64,000 bases of DNA, from the NCBI RefSeq assembly GCF_021044775.1, contig NZ_JAJNOQ010000012.1:1-64000 (forward strand), in the 5' to 3' direction. Origin of the DNA: Paraeggerthella hominis. GTDB taxonomy: Bacteria > Actinomycetota > Coriobacteriia > Coriobacteriales > Eggerthellaceae. The notes below the pieces were generated by a model, which searched no databases, had not been told where the DNA came from, and saw only the letters and a list, made by a program, of their open reading frames with translations. Shown in pieces: positions 14,958-25,277 of the stretch (positions are counted from its first letter, which is position 1; each line of letters starts with the position of its first letter). The position numbers were made by a program, and so were the translations under genes.

Positions 14958-17300
14958 ATGGGCGAGGAACGGATCGGATTGACCGCGGAGGACGTGGCTC
15001 GGCGCGTTGCCGAGGGAGCGGTCAACGTTGACGCCGGCGTGAAAACGCGTTCCGTCAAGCAGATCGTCGCGGAGAACGTTTGCACGCTGTTCAACCTCAT
15101 CAACGTGGTGTTGGCGCTGTTCGTGCTGATCACGGGTTCGTACAAGAACATGCTGTTCATGGGCGTCATCGTGTGCAACACCCTGATCGGCATCGTGCAG
15201 GAGATCCGGTCGAAGAAGACCACCGACGCCTTGTCTATCGTAGCCAGCTCGAAGGCCACGGTCCTGAGGGACGGCGTTCGGGTGGAGCTTCCGCTCGATC
15301 AGCTGGTACGCGACGACGTCATAGAGCTGGGCCGCGGCGATCAGGTTCCCGCGGACGCCGTGGTGGCGTCCGGTTCGTGCGATGCGAACGAGAGCCTTCT
15401 GACCGGCGAGAGCAAGCTTATCAAGAAGACGACGGGCGACGAGCTTATGAGCGGGTCGTTCGTGAACGCCGGCGTCGTGTGGGCGCGCGTGGTGCACGTG
15501 GGAGCGGAGAACTACGCCGCGAAGATCAGCGCCGAGGCAAAGCAGCGCAAAGCCGTGAACTCCGAGATCATGAACAGCTTGAACGGCATCATCAAGTTCG
15601 TGAGCTTCGTCATCTTCCCGCTGGGAGCGCTCCTGTTCGCGCGCGAGCACCTTATGTCGGGGACCGAGTTCGACAGCGCCGTCCTGTCCACCGTGTCGGC
15701 GCTGGTGGGCATGATCCCCGAAGGCCTCATACTGCTCACGTCCACGGTCTTGGCCGTGGCGGTGGTGCGCCTGTCCAAGAGCCGCGTGCTGGTTCAGCAG
15801 CTGTACTGCATCGAGACGCTTGCCCGCGTGGATACGCTGTGCCTGGACAAGACGGGCACCATCACGACGGGGAAGATGGAGGTCGTGGCCGTGGAGTGCG
15901 TTCCCGGTGCCGACAAGGCCGAAGTGGATGCGGCGTTCGCTTCCCTTGCGCGCGCCGACGAGGATCCGAACGACACAGCGCTGGCCGTTCTGGACCATTA
16001 CGCGAAATCCACCGTGAAGTCCTACGCCTCGGTGCGCTCGGTGCCGTTTTCTTCCGACAAGAAATGGTCGGGGGCCACGTTCGCTAACGGTTGCTCGTAC
16101 GTGATGGGCGCGGGCCAGTTTGTCTTAGGCGATGCGTTTTCCCAGGTGGAGGCGCAGCAGAATGCGCTTGCGAGCGATGCGCGCGTCCTCTTGCTGGCGC
16201 GCGTCGACGGCTTCGACGACGACGGCGCCATCTTGGGATCGCCTGTCGCGATCGGCTTCGTGGCCATCCACGACCAGATTCGCGCCACGGCGGCGCAGAC
16301 CATCGGCTACTTCAAGGAGCAGGGCGTCGACCTCAAGGTGATATCCGGCGACGATCCGCGCACGGTTTCGGGCATCGCGCGCAAGGTCGGCGTTCCGCGT
16401 GCGGAAGAGTATGTGGACGCCGCCTCGCTGACCGACGACGCCTCCATAGCCGCCGCCATCGAGCGCTACAGCGTGTTCGGCCGGGTGAAGCCGGAGCAGA
16501 AGAAGACGTTCGTGCTGGCCTTGCAGGAGCGCGGCCACGTTGTGGCCATGACCGGGGACGGCGTGAACGATACGCTTGCGCTCAAGCAATCGGATTGCAG
16601 CGTGGCCATGGCCTCCGGGTCGGATGCTGCGCGCAACGTGGCGCAGCTGGTGCTGGTGGACAACGATTTCGCCGCCATGCCGAAAGTGGTGGCGGAGGGG
16701 CGGCGCTCCATCAACAACCTGCAGAGGTCCGCCTCGCTGTTCTTGGTGAAGACGCTGCTGTCCATGACGCTTGCGGTGCTGTTCATCCTGCTGCCGTGGC
16801 AGTATCCGTTCCAGCCTATCCAGATGACGCTCATCAGCGCGTTCACTATCGGCATCCCATCGTTCGTGCTGGCGCTCGAGCCGAACAAGGACCGCATCAG
16901 GGGCCGCTTTCTTGAAAACGTGATCGTGCGGTCGGTGCCGAGCGCCGTGTGCGCGGTGCTTTCGGTTCTGGCTGCGAACGTTGCGGGGTACGGGCTTTTG
17001 CATATCGGCTACGCGCAGGTTTCCACCCTGTGCGTGCTCTTGACCGCCTGGGTGGGCATGCTGCTCATCGTGAAGCTGTCCGTGCCGTTCACCCCGCTGC
17101 GCGCGGCGCTGCTGGCGGTCGTGGTGGGCGGCACGATACTGGGCGCCACGCTGTTTTCCGGCCTGTTCGGGATCGAGCCGTTCACGTTCGAGATGGCCGT
17201 GCTGTTCGCGGTCATCGCCGCTTCGGCTACCGCGTTGTTCCGCGTGCTGTACGCCGTGATGGACGTGTGGCACGCGAAGCGGCTGGCGGAAACGGTGTAG
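14958..17300 (+). CDS. P-type cation ATPase (CtpE-like)
   Basis: This 780-residue pump has the HAD P-type core: A-domain LTGES, phosphorylation site DKTGTIT with Asp297, and hinge TGDGVND. Two helices precede the A-domain and the C-terminal third holds about six helices. The opening GLTAEDVARRVAEGAVN and overall length are like mycobacterial CtpE, a calcium-uptake ATPase, and it lacks heavy-metal-binding domains. ATG 14958 is preceded by AGGGGC; a GTG one codon upstream is possible. The ion is not provable from sequence. Confidence 0.85.
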   Translation: MGEERIGLTAEDVARRVAEGAVNVDAGVKTRSVKQIVAENVCTLFNLINVVLALFVLITGSYKNMLFMGVIVCNTLIGIVQEIRSKKTTDALSIVASSKATVLRDGVRVELPLDQLVRDDVIELGRGDQVPADAVVASGSCDANESLLTGESKLIKKTTGDELMSGSFVNAGVVWARVVHVGAENYAAKISAEAKQRKAVNSEIMNSLNGIIKFVSFVIFPLGALLFAREHLMSGTEFDSAVLSTVSALVGMIPEGLILLTSTVLAVAVVRLSKSRVLVQQLYCIETLARVDTLCLDKTGTITTGKMEVVAVECVPGADKAEVDAAFASLARADEDPNDTALAVLDHYAKSTVKSYASVRSVPFSSDKKWSGATFANGCSYVMGAGQFVLGDAFSQVEAQQNALASDARVLLLARVDGFDDDGAILGSPVAIGFVAIHDQIRATAAQTIGYFKEQGVDLKVISGDDPRTVSGIARKVGVPRAEEYVDAASLTDDASIAAAIERYSVFGRVKPEQKKTFVLALQERGHVVAMTGDGVNDTLALKQSDCSVAMASGSDAARNVAQLVLVDNDFAAMPKVVAEGRRSINNLQRSASLFLVKTLLSMTLAVLFILLPWQYPFQPIQMTLISAFTIGIPSFVLALEPNKDRIRGRFLENVIVRSVPSAVCAVLSVLAANVAGYGLLHIGYAQVSTLCVLLTAWVGMLLIVKLSVPFTPLRAALLAVVVGGTILGATLFSGLFGIEPFTFEMAVLFAVIAASATALFRVLYAVMDVWHAKRLAETV

Positions 17301-17319
17301 GCGCTTTTGCGGCGATGCG

Positions 17320-18555
<1,236 letters not shown>

Positions 18556-18671
18556 ACCGCATCTCCAAACCGTACGGAGCACGCGCGACGGCGCGGTGCT
18601 CGGTGTTGCTTGCGGGTCATCCGGCATCGGATTCCGCTCGTGAGGATCTATGATACTGCATTCTTGGATGC

Positions 18672-18715
18672 GAGGCGAAGGGCAGGGCAGGGCAGGGCGG
18701 TGCGCCCTTCGCCTC
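18672..18715 (-). terminator. Hairpin at end of GGDEF gene
   Basis: GAGGCGAAGGGC (18672-18683) and GCCCTTCGCCTC (18704-18715) are perfect 12-bp complements enclosing a run of GGGCA copies. The arm overlaps the TGA of the minus-strand GGDEF gene. No T-tract follows, so termination is inferred from stem strength alone. Confidence 0.45.
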
Positions 18716-19634
18716 ATCCTTCGCCTTGCTGGCTGCGATGGCGTTCGCGCTTGGCCGCGTACATGGCTTCGTCGGCGCGTTCCATGAACGACCGGCGCGT
18801 ATCGTCTGCTCGCAGGTAGGCGATACCGTAGCTCACGGTGATGGCAAACGGCAGGGAGCCGTTTTCGAAGCGATGCCGTCCGGCTTCTTCGATCGTGGCT
18901 TCGAGAAGCTCCAGATCCTCGGGACCGAGGCCGTGGGGAGCGCAGAGCAGGAACTCGTCGCCCCCGAAACGGCCGGCCCACCCGTCCTCGAACGAACGAG
19001 CGACCTTCTTGAGCTGCTGGGCAAGGTAGAGCAGCACGTCGTCTCCGGTGCTGTGCCCGTGGTTGTCGTTGATCTCCTTGAACAGGTCCACGTCGATGGC
19101 CACGAGGGCTGCGGGACGGCCGTCTTCGGCCAGCTGAGCTTCGGCTTGACCTGTCAGCGTCTCCAGCTCGCTGTGGATGAACGTCTTGTTGTACAGCATG
19201 GTGAACGCGTCTCGCACGGCCAGCGTGTTGAACCGGTCGATCATGCTGGTGATCTCTATGTTCTCATGGGCTATCTCGTCGGTCACCATGAGGCTGCTCG
19301 TCACGTCTTTCACCAGCTCGAGCGCGTAAGGCCGCCCCGCGATCACCGTGGGAAGGCTGCTTATCAGCAGCACGCGGCCGTCGAGCTGCTCCATCTTGAT
19401 GACCTGTTCCTGCTTGTCCAGGCAGGCTTGCGACGTGCAGTTTTCGCAAGGTCTTTTGCGACCCCAGATACGGTAGCACAGGTCCCCGCTGCATACGGGG
19501 ACGTCGCTTTCGCCGCGCGCGGAGTACGAGTGGACGAGGTTCGTCTTCGTATCCACCAGGCGGTAGCTGTCGAACAGCGCGACGTCCACGGCGTAGCCGC
19601 GTAGATCCGTATGCAGGTCCGAGTAGGGGTACAT
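18714..19634 (-). CDS. Cysteine-rich PAS-like/GGDEF diguanylate cyclase
   Basis: This 306-residue protein has an N-terminal PAS-like sensor with five cysteines in a short span (Cys48, 53, 63, 66, 71; the stretch contains GRKRPCENC). A helical linker and a GGDEF domain follow, with intact GGDEF at residues 224-228. The cysteine cluster could bind metal, an Fe-S cluster, or act as a redox switch (inference). No membrane helix is seen. It starts 6 nt after the ahcY stop with a weak ribosome site, so it is read as the second gene of the ahcY operon. Confidence 0.82.
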   Translation of the reverse strand: MYPYSDLHTDLRGYAVDVALFDSYRLVDTKTNLVHSYSARGESDVPVCSGDLCYRIWGRKRPCENCTSQACLDKQEQVIKMEQLDGRVLLISSLPTVIAGRPYALELVKDVTSSLMVTDEIAHENIEITSMIDRFNTLAVRDAFTMLYNKTFIHSELETLTGQAEAQLAEDGRPAALVAIDVDLFKEINDNHGHSTGDDVLLYLAQQLKKVARSFEDGWAGRFGGDEFLLCAPHGLGPEDLELLEATIEEAGRHRFENGSLPFAITVSYGIAYLRADDTRRSFMERADEAMYAAKRERHRSQQGEG

Positions 19635-19640
19635 GGTCGG

Positions 19641-20900
19641 TTACAGAGTCGCGAAGTTCCAGGAGCTCATGTACTTGATCTGCTCTTCGGTCAGCGTGTC
19701 GATCTCGATGCCGAGCGTTTCCAGCTTGACGCGAGCGACGCCGTCGTCGATGCTCGCGGGCACGTCGTAGACCTTGCTCTCAAGCTCGCCAGCGTGCAGG
19801 TACAGGTACTCGGCGGCCAGCGCTTGGTTGGCGAAGCTCATGTCCATGACCGACGCGGGGTGGCCTTCCGCGCATGCAAGGTTCACCAGGCGTCCCTGCG
19901 CCAGCACGATCACCGTGCGTCCGTCCGCCAGCGTGTATTCCTCGACCAGCGGCTTGATCTCCTCTTTCTTGACCGCGTGCTGCTCGAGCCATTCCAGGTT
20001 GATCTCGGAGTCGAAGTGGCCGGAGTTGCATACGATGGCGCCGTCCTTCATGTTCTCGAACGCGGGGCCGTCGACCACCTTGCAGTTGCCCGTGACCGTC
20101 ACCCATACGTCGGCGAAGCGCGCGGCGTCTTCGGCCTTCATGACCTGGTAGCCCTCCATGTGGGCTTCGAGGGCCTTGAGCGGATCGATTTCGCACACGA
20201 TGACGTTCATGCCCATGCCGCGGGCGCGCAGGGCAAGGCCGCTGCCGCAGTAGCCGTAGCCCGAGATCACGATGGTGCGCCCGCACAGCAGGCGGTTCGT
20301 GGCGCGGACGATGCCGTCGAGGGTGGACTGGCCGGTGCCGTAGTGGTTGTCGAAGCAGTGCTTCGTGTTGGCGTCGTTGATGTTGAACACGGGGTAGGCG
20401 AGCGTGCCTTCGGCCGCCATGGACATGAGGCGAACGACGCCCGTGGTGGTTTCCTCGGTGCCGCCTATGACGTGCTGCAGCTTGTCGGTGAACGTGGTGT
20501 GCAGCGCGGTGTCGAGGTCCGCGCCGTCGTCCATGATGATCTGCGGGTTGATGGCGATGACCGCTTCAAGGTGCTTCTCGTAGGTTTCCATGTCCTCGCC
20601 GGCCACGGCGTGCACGCTCACGCCGAAGTCGCGCACAAGCGAAGCGGCGGTGTCGTCTTGCGTGGACAGCGGATTGGAGGCGCACAGCGCGACGTGCGCG
20701 CCGGAAGCCACGAGCGCGCGCATGAGGTTGGCCGTTTCGGTGGTCACGTGCATGCACGCGCCGATGCGCACGCCTTCCAAAGGCTTTTCGCGCTCGAAAC
20801 GCTCGCGGATAGATGCCAGCACGGGCATGTCGCGATCGGCCCATTCGATGCGCGCCAACCCGTCGTCCGCCAGTGCGATGTCTTTGATGTCGTGATTCAA
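19641..20900 (-). CDS. ahcY: Adenosylhomocysteinase
   Basis: The 419-residue enzyme shows family landmarks: HVTTETANL near the N-terminus, DDGADL, the NAD site GYGYCGSGLALRARG, and CNSGHFDSEIN. It hydrolyses S-adenosylhomocysteine to adenosine and homocysteine in the methyl cycle. The TTG start at 20900 is supported by GGGAGG 7-8 nt upstream and by conserved sequence beginning there (NHDIKDIALADDGLARIEWADRDMP). The GGDEF gene follows directly. No SAH riboswitch core is apparent in the short leader. Confidence 0.93.
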   Translation of the reverse strand: MNHDIKDIALADDGLARIEWADRDMPVLASIRERFEREKPLEGVRIGACMHVTTETANLMRALVASGAHVALCASNPLSTQDDTAASLVRDFGVSVHAVAGEDMETYEKHLEAVIAINPQIIMDDGADLDTALHTTFTDKLQHVIGGTEETTTGVVRLMSMAAEGTLAYPVFNINDANTKHCFDNHYGTGQSTLDGIVRATNRLLCGRTIVISGYGYCGSGLALRARGMGMNVIVCEIDPLKALEAHMEGYQVMKAEDAARFADVWVTVTGNCKVVDGPAFENMKDGAIVCNSGHFDSEINLEWLEQHAVKKEEIKPLVEEYTLADGRTVIVLAQGRLVNLACAEGHPASVMDMSFANQALAAEYLYLHAGELESKVYDVPASIDDGVARVKLETLGIEIDTLTEEQIKYMSSWNFATL

Positions 20901-21221
20901 GGATTTGCCTCCCGATGCTCGTGCGATGGTTCGTTTGATTGCGTGGGTAAGCGTATCACACGCTGCAGGGGAAGGGGCCCTTGAAGCGCGTTTCATAAAA
21001 CGGACGAACCGCACGCTGCGGGTGCGTTTGTGAAGTTCGTATGCAGAACCTGTGTGAAGACCGGTGATTTATTGAGTCGAAACCGAAAGAAACGGTAACG
21101 AACGGACTCAGTGCTGCCCCAAAGGGCTTTGCAGTCGCTATACTTTCAAAAGTTTGCTGTGTGCCCTTTGGGCCGCATTTGGCGTGCGCTTCCACTGGGG
21201 GGAGCCGAATAAGGAGCTAAG
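20901..21221. promoter_or_regulatory. ahcY / glycosyltransferase intergenic with inverted-repeat promoter
   Basis: The 321-bp divergent region holds a TATACT -10-like hexamer (21139-21144) reading toward the glycosyltransferase. It lies between two perfect 10-bp arms, CCCAAAGGGC (21118-21127) and GCCCTTTGGG (21163-21172). The arms are 35 bp apart and bracket the core promoter, which suggests a repressor site, though a hairpin is also possible. No ORF here has coding character. Confidence 0.5.
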
Positions 21222-22547
21222 GTGCTAGACCAGTTTTTTTCGCAGATCTCGTTCGTCGACGTGTTCAACTTCTGCGTGTTCATCACGTTCACGATCTGCT
21301 ACACGTATCAGCTGTACTACGTGTTCGTCGTGCTTACGCGCAAGCCCAAGGAGCTGACGGCCAAAAAGAACCACAAGTTCGCAGCCGTCATTTCGGCGCG
21401 CAACGAAAGCGCGGTCATCGGCGACCTCATCCATTCGATCAAGGTGCAGAACTATCCGTCCGAGCTCATCGACGTGTTCGTTATCGCCGACAACTGCACG
21501 GACAACACCGCTCAGGTAGCGCGCGAGGCCGGCGCCATCGTGTTCCCGCGCACCAACGACAAGGAAGTGGGGAAGGGCTACGCGCTCGATTACGGCTTCC
21601 AGGTTATTCGCGAGCAATACGCCGACCGCGGTTACGAAGCGTACTTCGTGTTCGATGCGGACAACGTTCTTGACGTGAACTACTTCCGCGAGATGAACAA
21701 GACCTTCGACAACGGCGCGAAGGCGTCCACCAGCTACCGCAACTCGAAGAACTACGATTCGAACTGGATTTCCGCCGGCTACGCCGTATGGTTTTTGCGC
21801 GAAGCGAAGTTCCTGAACCAGGCGCGCCTCACGCTCAACACGAGCTGCGCCGTGTCGGGCACGGGCTTCTTCATCGCCGCCGACGTGATCGAGCGCCATG
21901 GCGGTTGGAAGTGGCACCTGCTGACCGAGGACATCGAGTTCTCCGCGAACAGCATTCTGGAGGGGCAGCGCATCAGCTATTGCCCCACGGCTATTCTCTA
22001 TGACGAGCAGCCCACGACGTTTCGCGATTCCTGGAACCAGCGTTTCCGCTGGGCGAAGGGTTTTTATCAGGTGTTCTGGCATTACGGCGCGCGCTTGGCG
22101 AAGGGCATCGTCGCCAACCCCAAGGGGTCGCGCTTCGCGTGCTACGACATGCTCATGACCATTGCGCCCGGCATGCTTTTGACCATCGTTTCGGTGACGT
22201 TCAACGCGATCATCATCGTTTTGTCCACGATGGGGCTTATGTCCACGGGCATCATGGTGGCTTCGTCGCTGTCCTCGATCTTCTTCTGCCTGATGAACTA
22301 CCTGGTGTTCATGTTCATGTTCGGCGTGCTGACCACGTTCGTGGAGTGGGACTCCATCCGGTCGACTACGGGCAAGAAGGTCCTCTATATGTTCACCTTC
22401 CCGTTGTTCATGCTCACCTACATTCCCATTGCTTTGGTGGCCCTGGTGAAGAAGTGCAAGTGGAAGCCCATTCAGCACAGCATCTCGGTGGACGTGACCG
22501 AGTTCTCCGACGCTGCGGCGGCGCAGAAGCGCGAGCGCTCCCTGTAG
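21222..22547 (+). CDS. Membrane GT2 glycosyltransferase
   Basis: This 441-residue protein has one N-terminal helix, a GT-A domain with ARNESAVI, DNCTDNT, the DxD-type FDADN, TED and the QRFRW motif, then about four C-terminal helices. This is the processive layout of cellulose/hyaluronan/poly-GlcNAc synthases (Q/RxxRW). It should build a surface polysaccharide at the inner membrane from a nucleotide sugar; the sugar is unknown. The GTG start follows AAGGAG by about 6 nt. No partner polysaccharide genes are adjacent. Confidence 0.85.
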   Translation: MLDQFFSQISFVDVFNFCVFITFTICYTYQLYYVFVVLTRKPKELTAKKNHKFAAVISARNESAVIGDLIHSIKVQNYPSELIDVFVIADNCTDNTAQVAREAGAIVFPRTNDKEVGKGYALDYGFQVIREQYADRGYEAYFVFDADNVLDVNYFREMNKTFDNGAKASTSYRNSKNYDSNWISAGYAVWFLREAKFLNQARLTLNTSCAVSGTGFFIAADVIERHGGWKWHLLTEDIEFSANSILEGQRISYCPTAILYDEQPTTFRDSWNQRFRWAKGFYQVFWHYGARLAKGIVANPKGSRFACYDMLMTIAPGMLLTIVSVTFNAIIIVLSTMGLMSTGIMVASSLSSIFFCLMNYLVFMFMFGVLTTFVEWDSIRSTTGKKVLYMFTFPLFMLTYIPIALVALVKKCKWKPIQHSISVDVTEFSDAAAAQKRERSL

Positions 22548-22599
22548 CCTGCAGCATCGGCAACCAGCTCCAAGGAGCAAGCGCCGGGCTCGCGGCCCC

Positions 22600-23430
22600 T
22601 TACCAGACGCGCGCGAAGGTGAGGCATCGGACATGCGAGGCGCCCGCTTCGCGCACGGCATCGGCGGCGGAGAACAGCGTGGCCCCGGTGGTGCATACGT
22701 CGTCTACCACCAGCGCCGCAGTTGGAACGCTTGCGCCGGGCAAGGGACGAAGCCTTCCATCCATGTTCTCGAGGCGCCCGCGTCGCGCGAGCGTTCTCTG
22801 ATCCCGGCTGCGGGGGCGCGCTAGCACGGGAGCGACGCTCAAGGACAGCTGCGCTGCCACTTCGCGCGCCAAGTCGTCGCCGTGGTCGAAGCCTCGCCTT
22901 CGACGCGCCGCCGACGTTGCGGGGACGCCGACCACCATGGGATTCTCGGCCAGCCACGCGGGAGGGACCGTTCGCGCCATGATCAGGGCCATGGTGCGCG
23001 CGAGACGCCGCTCCCCGGCGTCTTTCCAGGTTCGCACGATGCGCGCGGCGGCGTCGTCGTAGGCGACGGCGCTGACGCAGCCGTCGTGCGCGGGCTCTGC
23101 TCTTCCGAGCGCGCTCAACGTCACCGCGTTGCATTCGGTGCATTGCGCAAACCCGTACGGCGCGCCGCATCGAGGGCAGGCGCGCCACCAGTCTATGTAG
23201 GAAAGGTTCAGCCGGCAGCGATCGCAAAGGACTTCTCCCGGCTTGTCGCACACTGCGCAGCGCGTAGGCCAGAGCGTTTCCGCAAGAGCCTCGGCCGCGC
23301 CGCGTCCGTACGCGGCTGCGACGTGCAGGACCCGCTCCTGCATGCCAGCCGTCCGCTTCGCAAGGCGCTGCGCCTCGGGCGCGTTGCCTGCGCCGTACAG
23401 GGGCGTCTCTGCTGCGTTCCATGTCATCAT
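22600..23430 (-). CDS. comF: ComF-family phosphoribosyltransferase-like protein
   Basis: The approximately 276-residue protein has an N-terminal zinc-type region (CAVC, CDRC, CPRC, CTEC pairs) and a C-terminal phosphoribosyltransferase fold with VVDDVCTTGAT. ComF proteins act in DNA uptake and recombination in competent bacteria, but many orthologues lie in non-competent species. The start at 23430 (or 23427) lacks a strong Shine-Dalgarno site. No other competence genes are visible. Confidence 0.82.
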   Translation of the reverse strand: MMTWNAAETPLYGAGNAPEAQRLAKRTAGMQERVLHVAAAYGRGAAEALAETLWPTRCAVCDKPGEVLCDRCRLNLSYIDWWRACPRCGAPYGFAQCTECNAVTLSALGRAEPAHDGCVSAVAYDDAAARIVRTWKDAGERRLARTMALIMARTVPPAWLAENPMVVGVPATSAARRRRGFDHGDDLAREVAAQLSLSVAPVLARPRSRDQRTLARRGRLENMDGRLRPLPGASVPTAALVVDDVCTTGATLFSAADAVREAGASHVRCLTFARVW

Positions 23431-23962
23431 GGTCGGATCGTACCATGTGCTCTCTAGCGCGAATCTGCACGTTTCCGCACGTGTTTCCAGTCTCTTTCCA
23501 ACGTGGATCCAGCGCAAACCCAGCGAAAACCTAGCGCAGATCCAGCAGGTGCTTTGCGCCGATCCAGCACGGGGGGCGCGGGAGGCCCCGTGCCTTTCTT
23601 GAAACTGCAACCGCGTCGAATCGTGCGCAACGGTTTCCCGCAGATTCTGCGGGCGTGCTTCCGGCTCAATTCATCATCTGATACACTAGCGGATGCTTCT
23701 TTCGAGTCTGTAGTTGCGGGTGAAAACCTCAGTCCACGGCAGATGCGGTCGAAAGGACCCACGTAAGCCGCGTGCGCAGCGCGCGACGATCATGGCGTAT
23801 CCTAGAGGTAAGACGCACCGCCCGTCTATACGCGGCATACCGTCGCGGCGGGCGAGAGGACAATGGCGCAAGCTCGGTTCCAGTGCGCGAGTGTGGGGGC
23901 AAAGACTAGGTCAGTCGGAAGAAGCTATCATGAGAGATGCAGTGGATGGAGGCTCTTCGGTT
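23431..23962. other. Long intergenic leader region
   Basis: About 530 bp separate comF from the solute-binding protein. It contains 11-bp tandem near-repeats (23509-23552) and an extended -10-like TGATACACT at 23679-23687. A GC-rich stretch of about 270 bp with several possible short stems (for example CGCCCG...CGGGCG) then precedes the lipoprotein start. That leaves a long 5' leader. I compared it by eye with common riboswitch cores and found no convincing match. Confidence 0.4.
23509..23552. repeat. Tandem 11-bp near-repeats
   Basis: Units CCAGCGCAAAC, CCAGCGAAAAC, CTAGCGCAGAT and a partial CCAGCAGGTGC follow each other without gaps. Eleven bp is about one helical turn, so the units would present the same DNA face. 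They lie about 80-120 bp upstream of comF. Confidence 0.5.
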
Positions 23963-24919
23963 ATGAAGCGTTTGAAAACGCTTGCGACGCGCGGTTTCGT
24001 CGTCGCTTGCATGGCGGCCCTGGTCGCCTGTATGACGGGCTGCACATCGCAGCAAACCTATACGCCGCCCGAGGCAACGCCGAAGCTCTCGTCTCCGACG
24101 ATCGCTAAAGAAGGCGTGCTGCGCGTGGGCGTGAACACCAGCAACGTCCCGCTTGCGGGCACGCCCCAGAATTCCACGAAGATCGTCGGCATAGCCGTGG
24201 ACGTGGCGGCCGCTTTGGCCGACAGCCTTGGCCTGAAGCTTGAGGTCGTAGACGTGGGAACCGATCCGGAAGGCGCTTTGACCGAGGGCAAGGTCGACGT
24301 GGTCATGGACGTCGATAAGTCCGACACCGGCAATTCCTTCTGGACTTCGGATGCGTACCTGCCTACCGCGGTGGCCCTGTTCTCCGCTCCTTCCAACACA
24401 GCGGTTCCTACCAACGATTCCCAGCCGAAAATCGCGGCTCAGGTGTCCTCTAAGAGCGCGTGGGCGGTTACGAACGAGTTCGATCAGGGAACCATCACCA
24501 CGACCGAGGATCTGAAGAGCGCGTTCGCCGCTCTTGCGTCCGGCCAGGTGCAGTACGTTGCGGCCGACGCCATCATCGGCACGTACGCGGCGCATAACGC
24601 GGGCGACGACGTGAAGATCGTGGCGCTCATGCAGCAGCCGAGCGGGTACGCGGCGGGCGTGCTCGATGGGAACTCCGATTTGAAGCAGGCGATTTCCGAC
24701 GCGCTGGCCACGCTTGAAGGCAGCGGCGTGATTTCGGTTATCGAAAAGAAGTGGCTGGGCTCTGCGCTCGACCTGTCCAGCATTCCGCTGACTGCCGGCG
24801 CCGAGGCGTCCTCTTCCAGCAAGACGAATGGAACCACGCCGGCGTCTTCGTCCACGACGAACGTTTCGACGGGCCAGGCGGGTTCGAACGCCGTGTCGCC
24901 TTCGAATGCGAGCGCGTAG
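23963..24919 (+). CDS. Orphan amino-acid-type solute-binding lipoprotein
   Basis: This 318-residue lipoprotein has a basic start (MKRLKTLATRG), a hydrophobic core and a lipobox ending at Cys (VACMTGC). An SBP_bac_3 domain follows (EGVLRVGVNTSNVPLAG, VGIAVDVAAALADSLGLKLE, ending VISVIEKKWLG). The C-terminal 40 residues are Ser/Thr-rich and probably an extracellular linker. It should bind an amino acid or similar solute at the cell surface. No permease or ATPase is next to it. ATG 23930 is an alternative start; 23963 gives a cleaner signal peptide and has GGAGG 10 nt upstream. Confidence 0.85.
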   Translation: MKRLKTLATRGFVVACMAALVACMTGCTSQQTYTPPEATPKLSSPTIAKEGVLRVGVNTSNVPLAGTPQNSTKIVGIAVDVAAALADSLGLKLEVVDVGTDPEGALTEGKVDVVMDVDKSDTGNSFWTSDAYLPTAVALFSAPSNTAVPTNDSQPKIAAQVSSKSAWAVTNEFDQGTITTTEDLKSAFAALASGQVQYVAADAIIGTYAAHNAGDDVKIVALMQQPSGYAAGVLDGNSDLKQAISDALATLEGSGVISVIEKKWLGSALDLSSIPLTAGAEASSSSKTNGTTPASSSTTNVSTGQAGSNAVSPSNASA

Positions 24920-24950
24920 CGTTTCGCCTTGCACTGAGTACGGCCTGAAC

Positions 24951-24983
24951 CGCCTGGAGCTTCGAAGTTCCAGGCGATTTTTT
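24951..24983 (+). terminator. Terminator of solute-binding protein gene
   Basis: CGCCTGGA (24951-24958) pairs with TCCAGGCG (24969-24976), with further pairing inside, and the stem is followed by ATTTTTTT. Confidence 0.85.
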
Positions 24984-25126
24984 TGTCATTGGCCAAACGT
25001 AGGCGTTTGCTGGTTTTGTGCGTGCGGTCGGCGTCGGCTGAACCAGCGGGCCACGTTCGTTTCAACGATGCCCTGATCTGGGGAAATACTGTAGTCAATG
25101 CGGGTCCTGCTCAATTTTGAGAAAAC

Positions 25127-25145
25127 CTATCGGAATTTCCTATAG
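25127..25145 (+). promoter_or_regulatory. Operator-like 19-bp dyad upstream of acyl-CoA dehydrogenase
   Basis: CTATCGGAA and TTCCTATAG flank a central T; the 9-bp arms match at 8 positions. The right half (ATTTCCTAT) recurs exactly at 25166-25174, 31 bp further on. The site lies about 130 bp before the gene and is unusually AT-rich for this genome. Confidence 0.5.
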
Positions 25146-25277
25146 ATCGCAACGAAACCCCGGTCATTTCCTATTGGACACCCTTGCTGCACCTGGGGCA
25201 CACTGGGACTATTATGACGCGCCGCGTTTCGCGGATATCGCAGCCGAGACGTTGCATGCAGAGGCTAAGGAGGACGT

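Noticed and set aside
20901..20990. SAH riboswitch in front of ahcY
   Set aside because: The short leader shows no match to the conserved SAH-aptamer core that I can recognise.
23700..23930. Cobalamin or other known riboswitch before the solute-binding protein
   Set aside because: GGGTGAAAACC superficially recalls a cobalamin element, but the surrounding conserved boxes are missing and the gene is not a cobalamin function.
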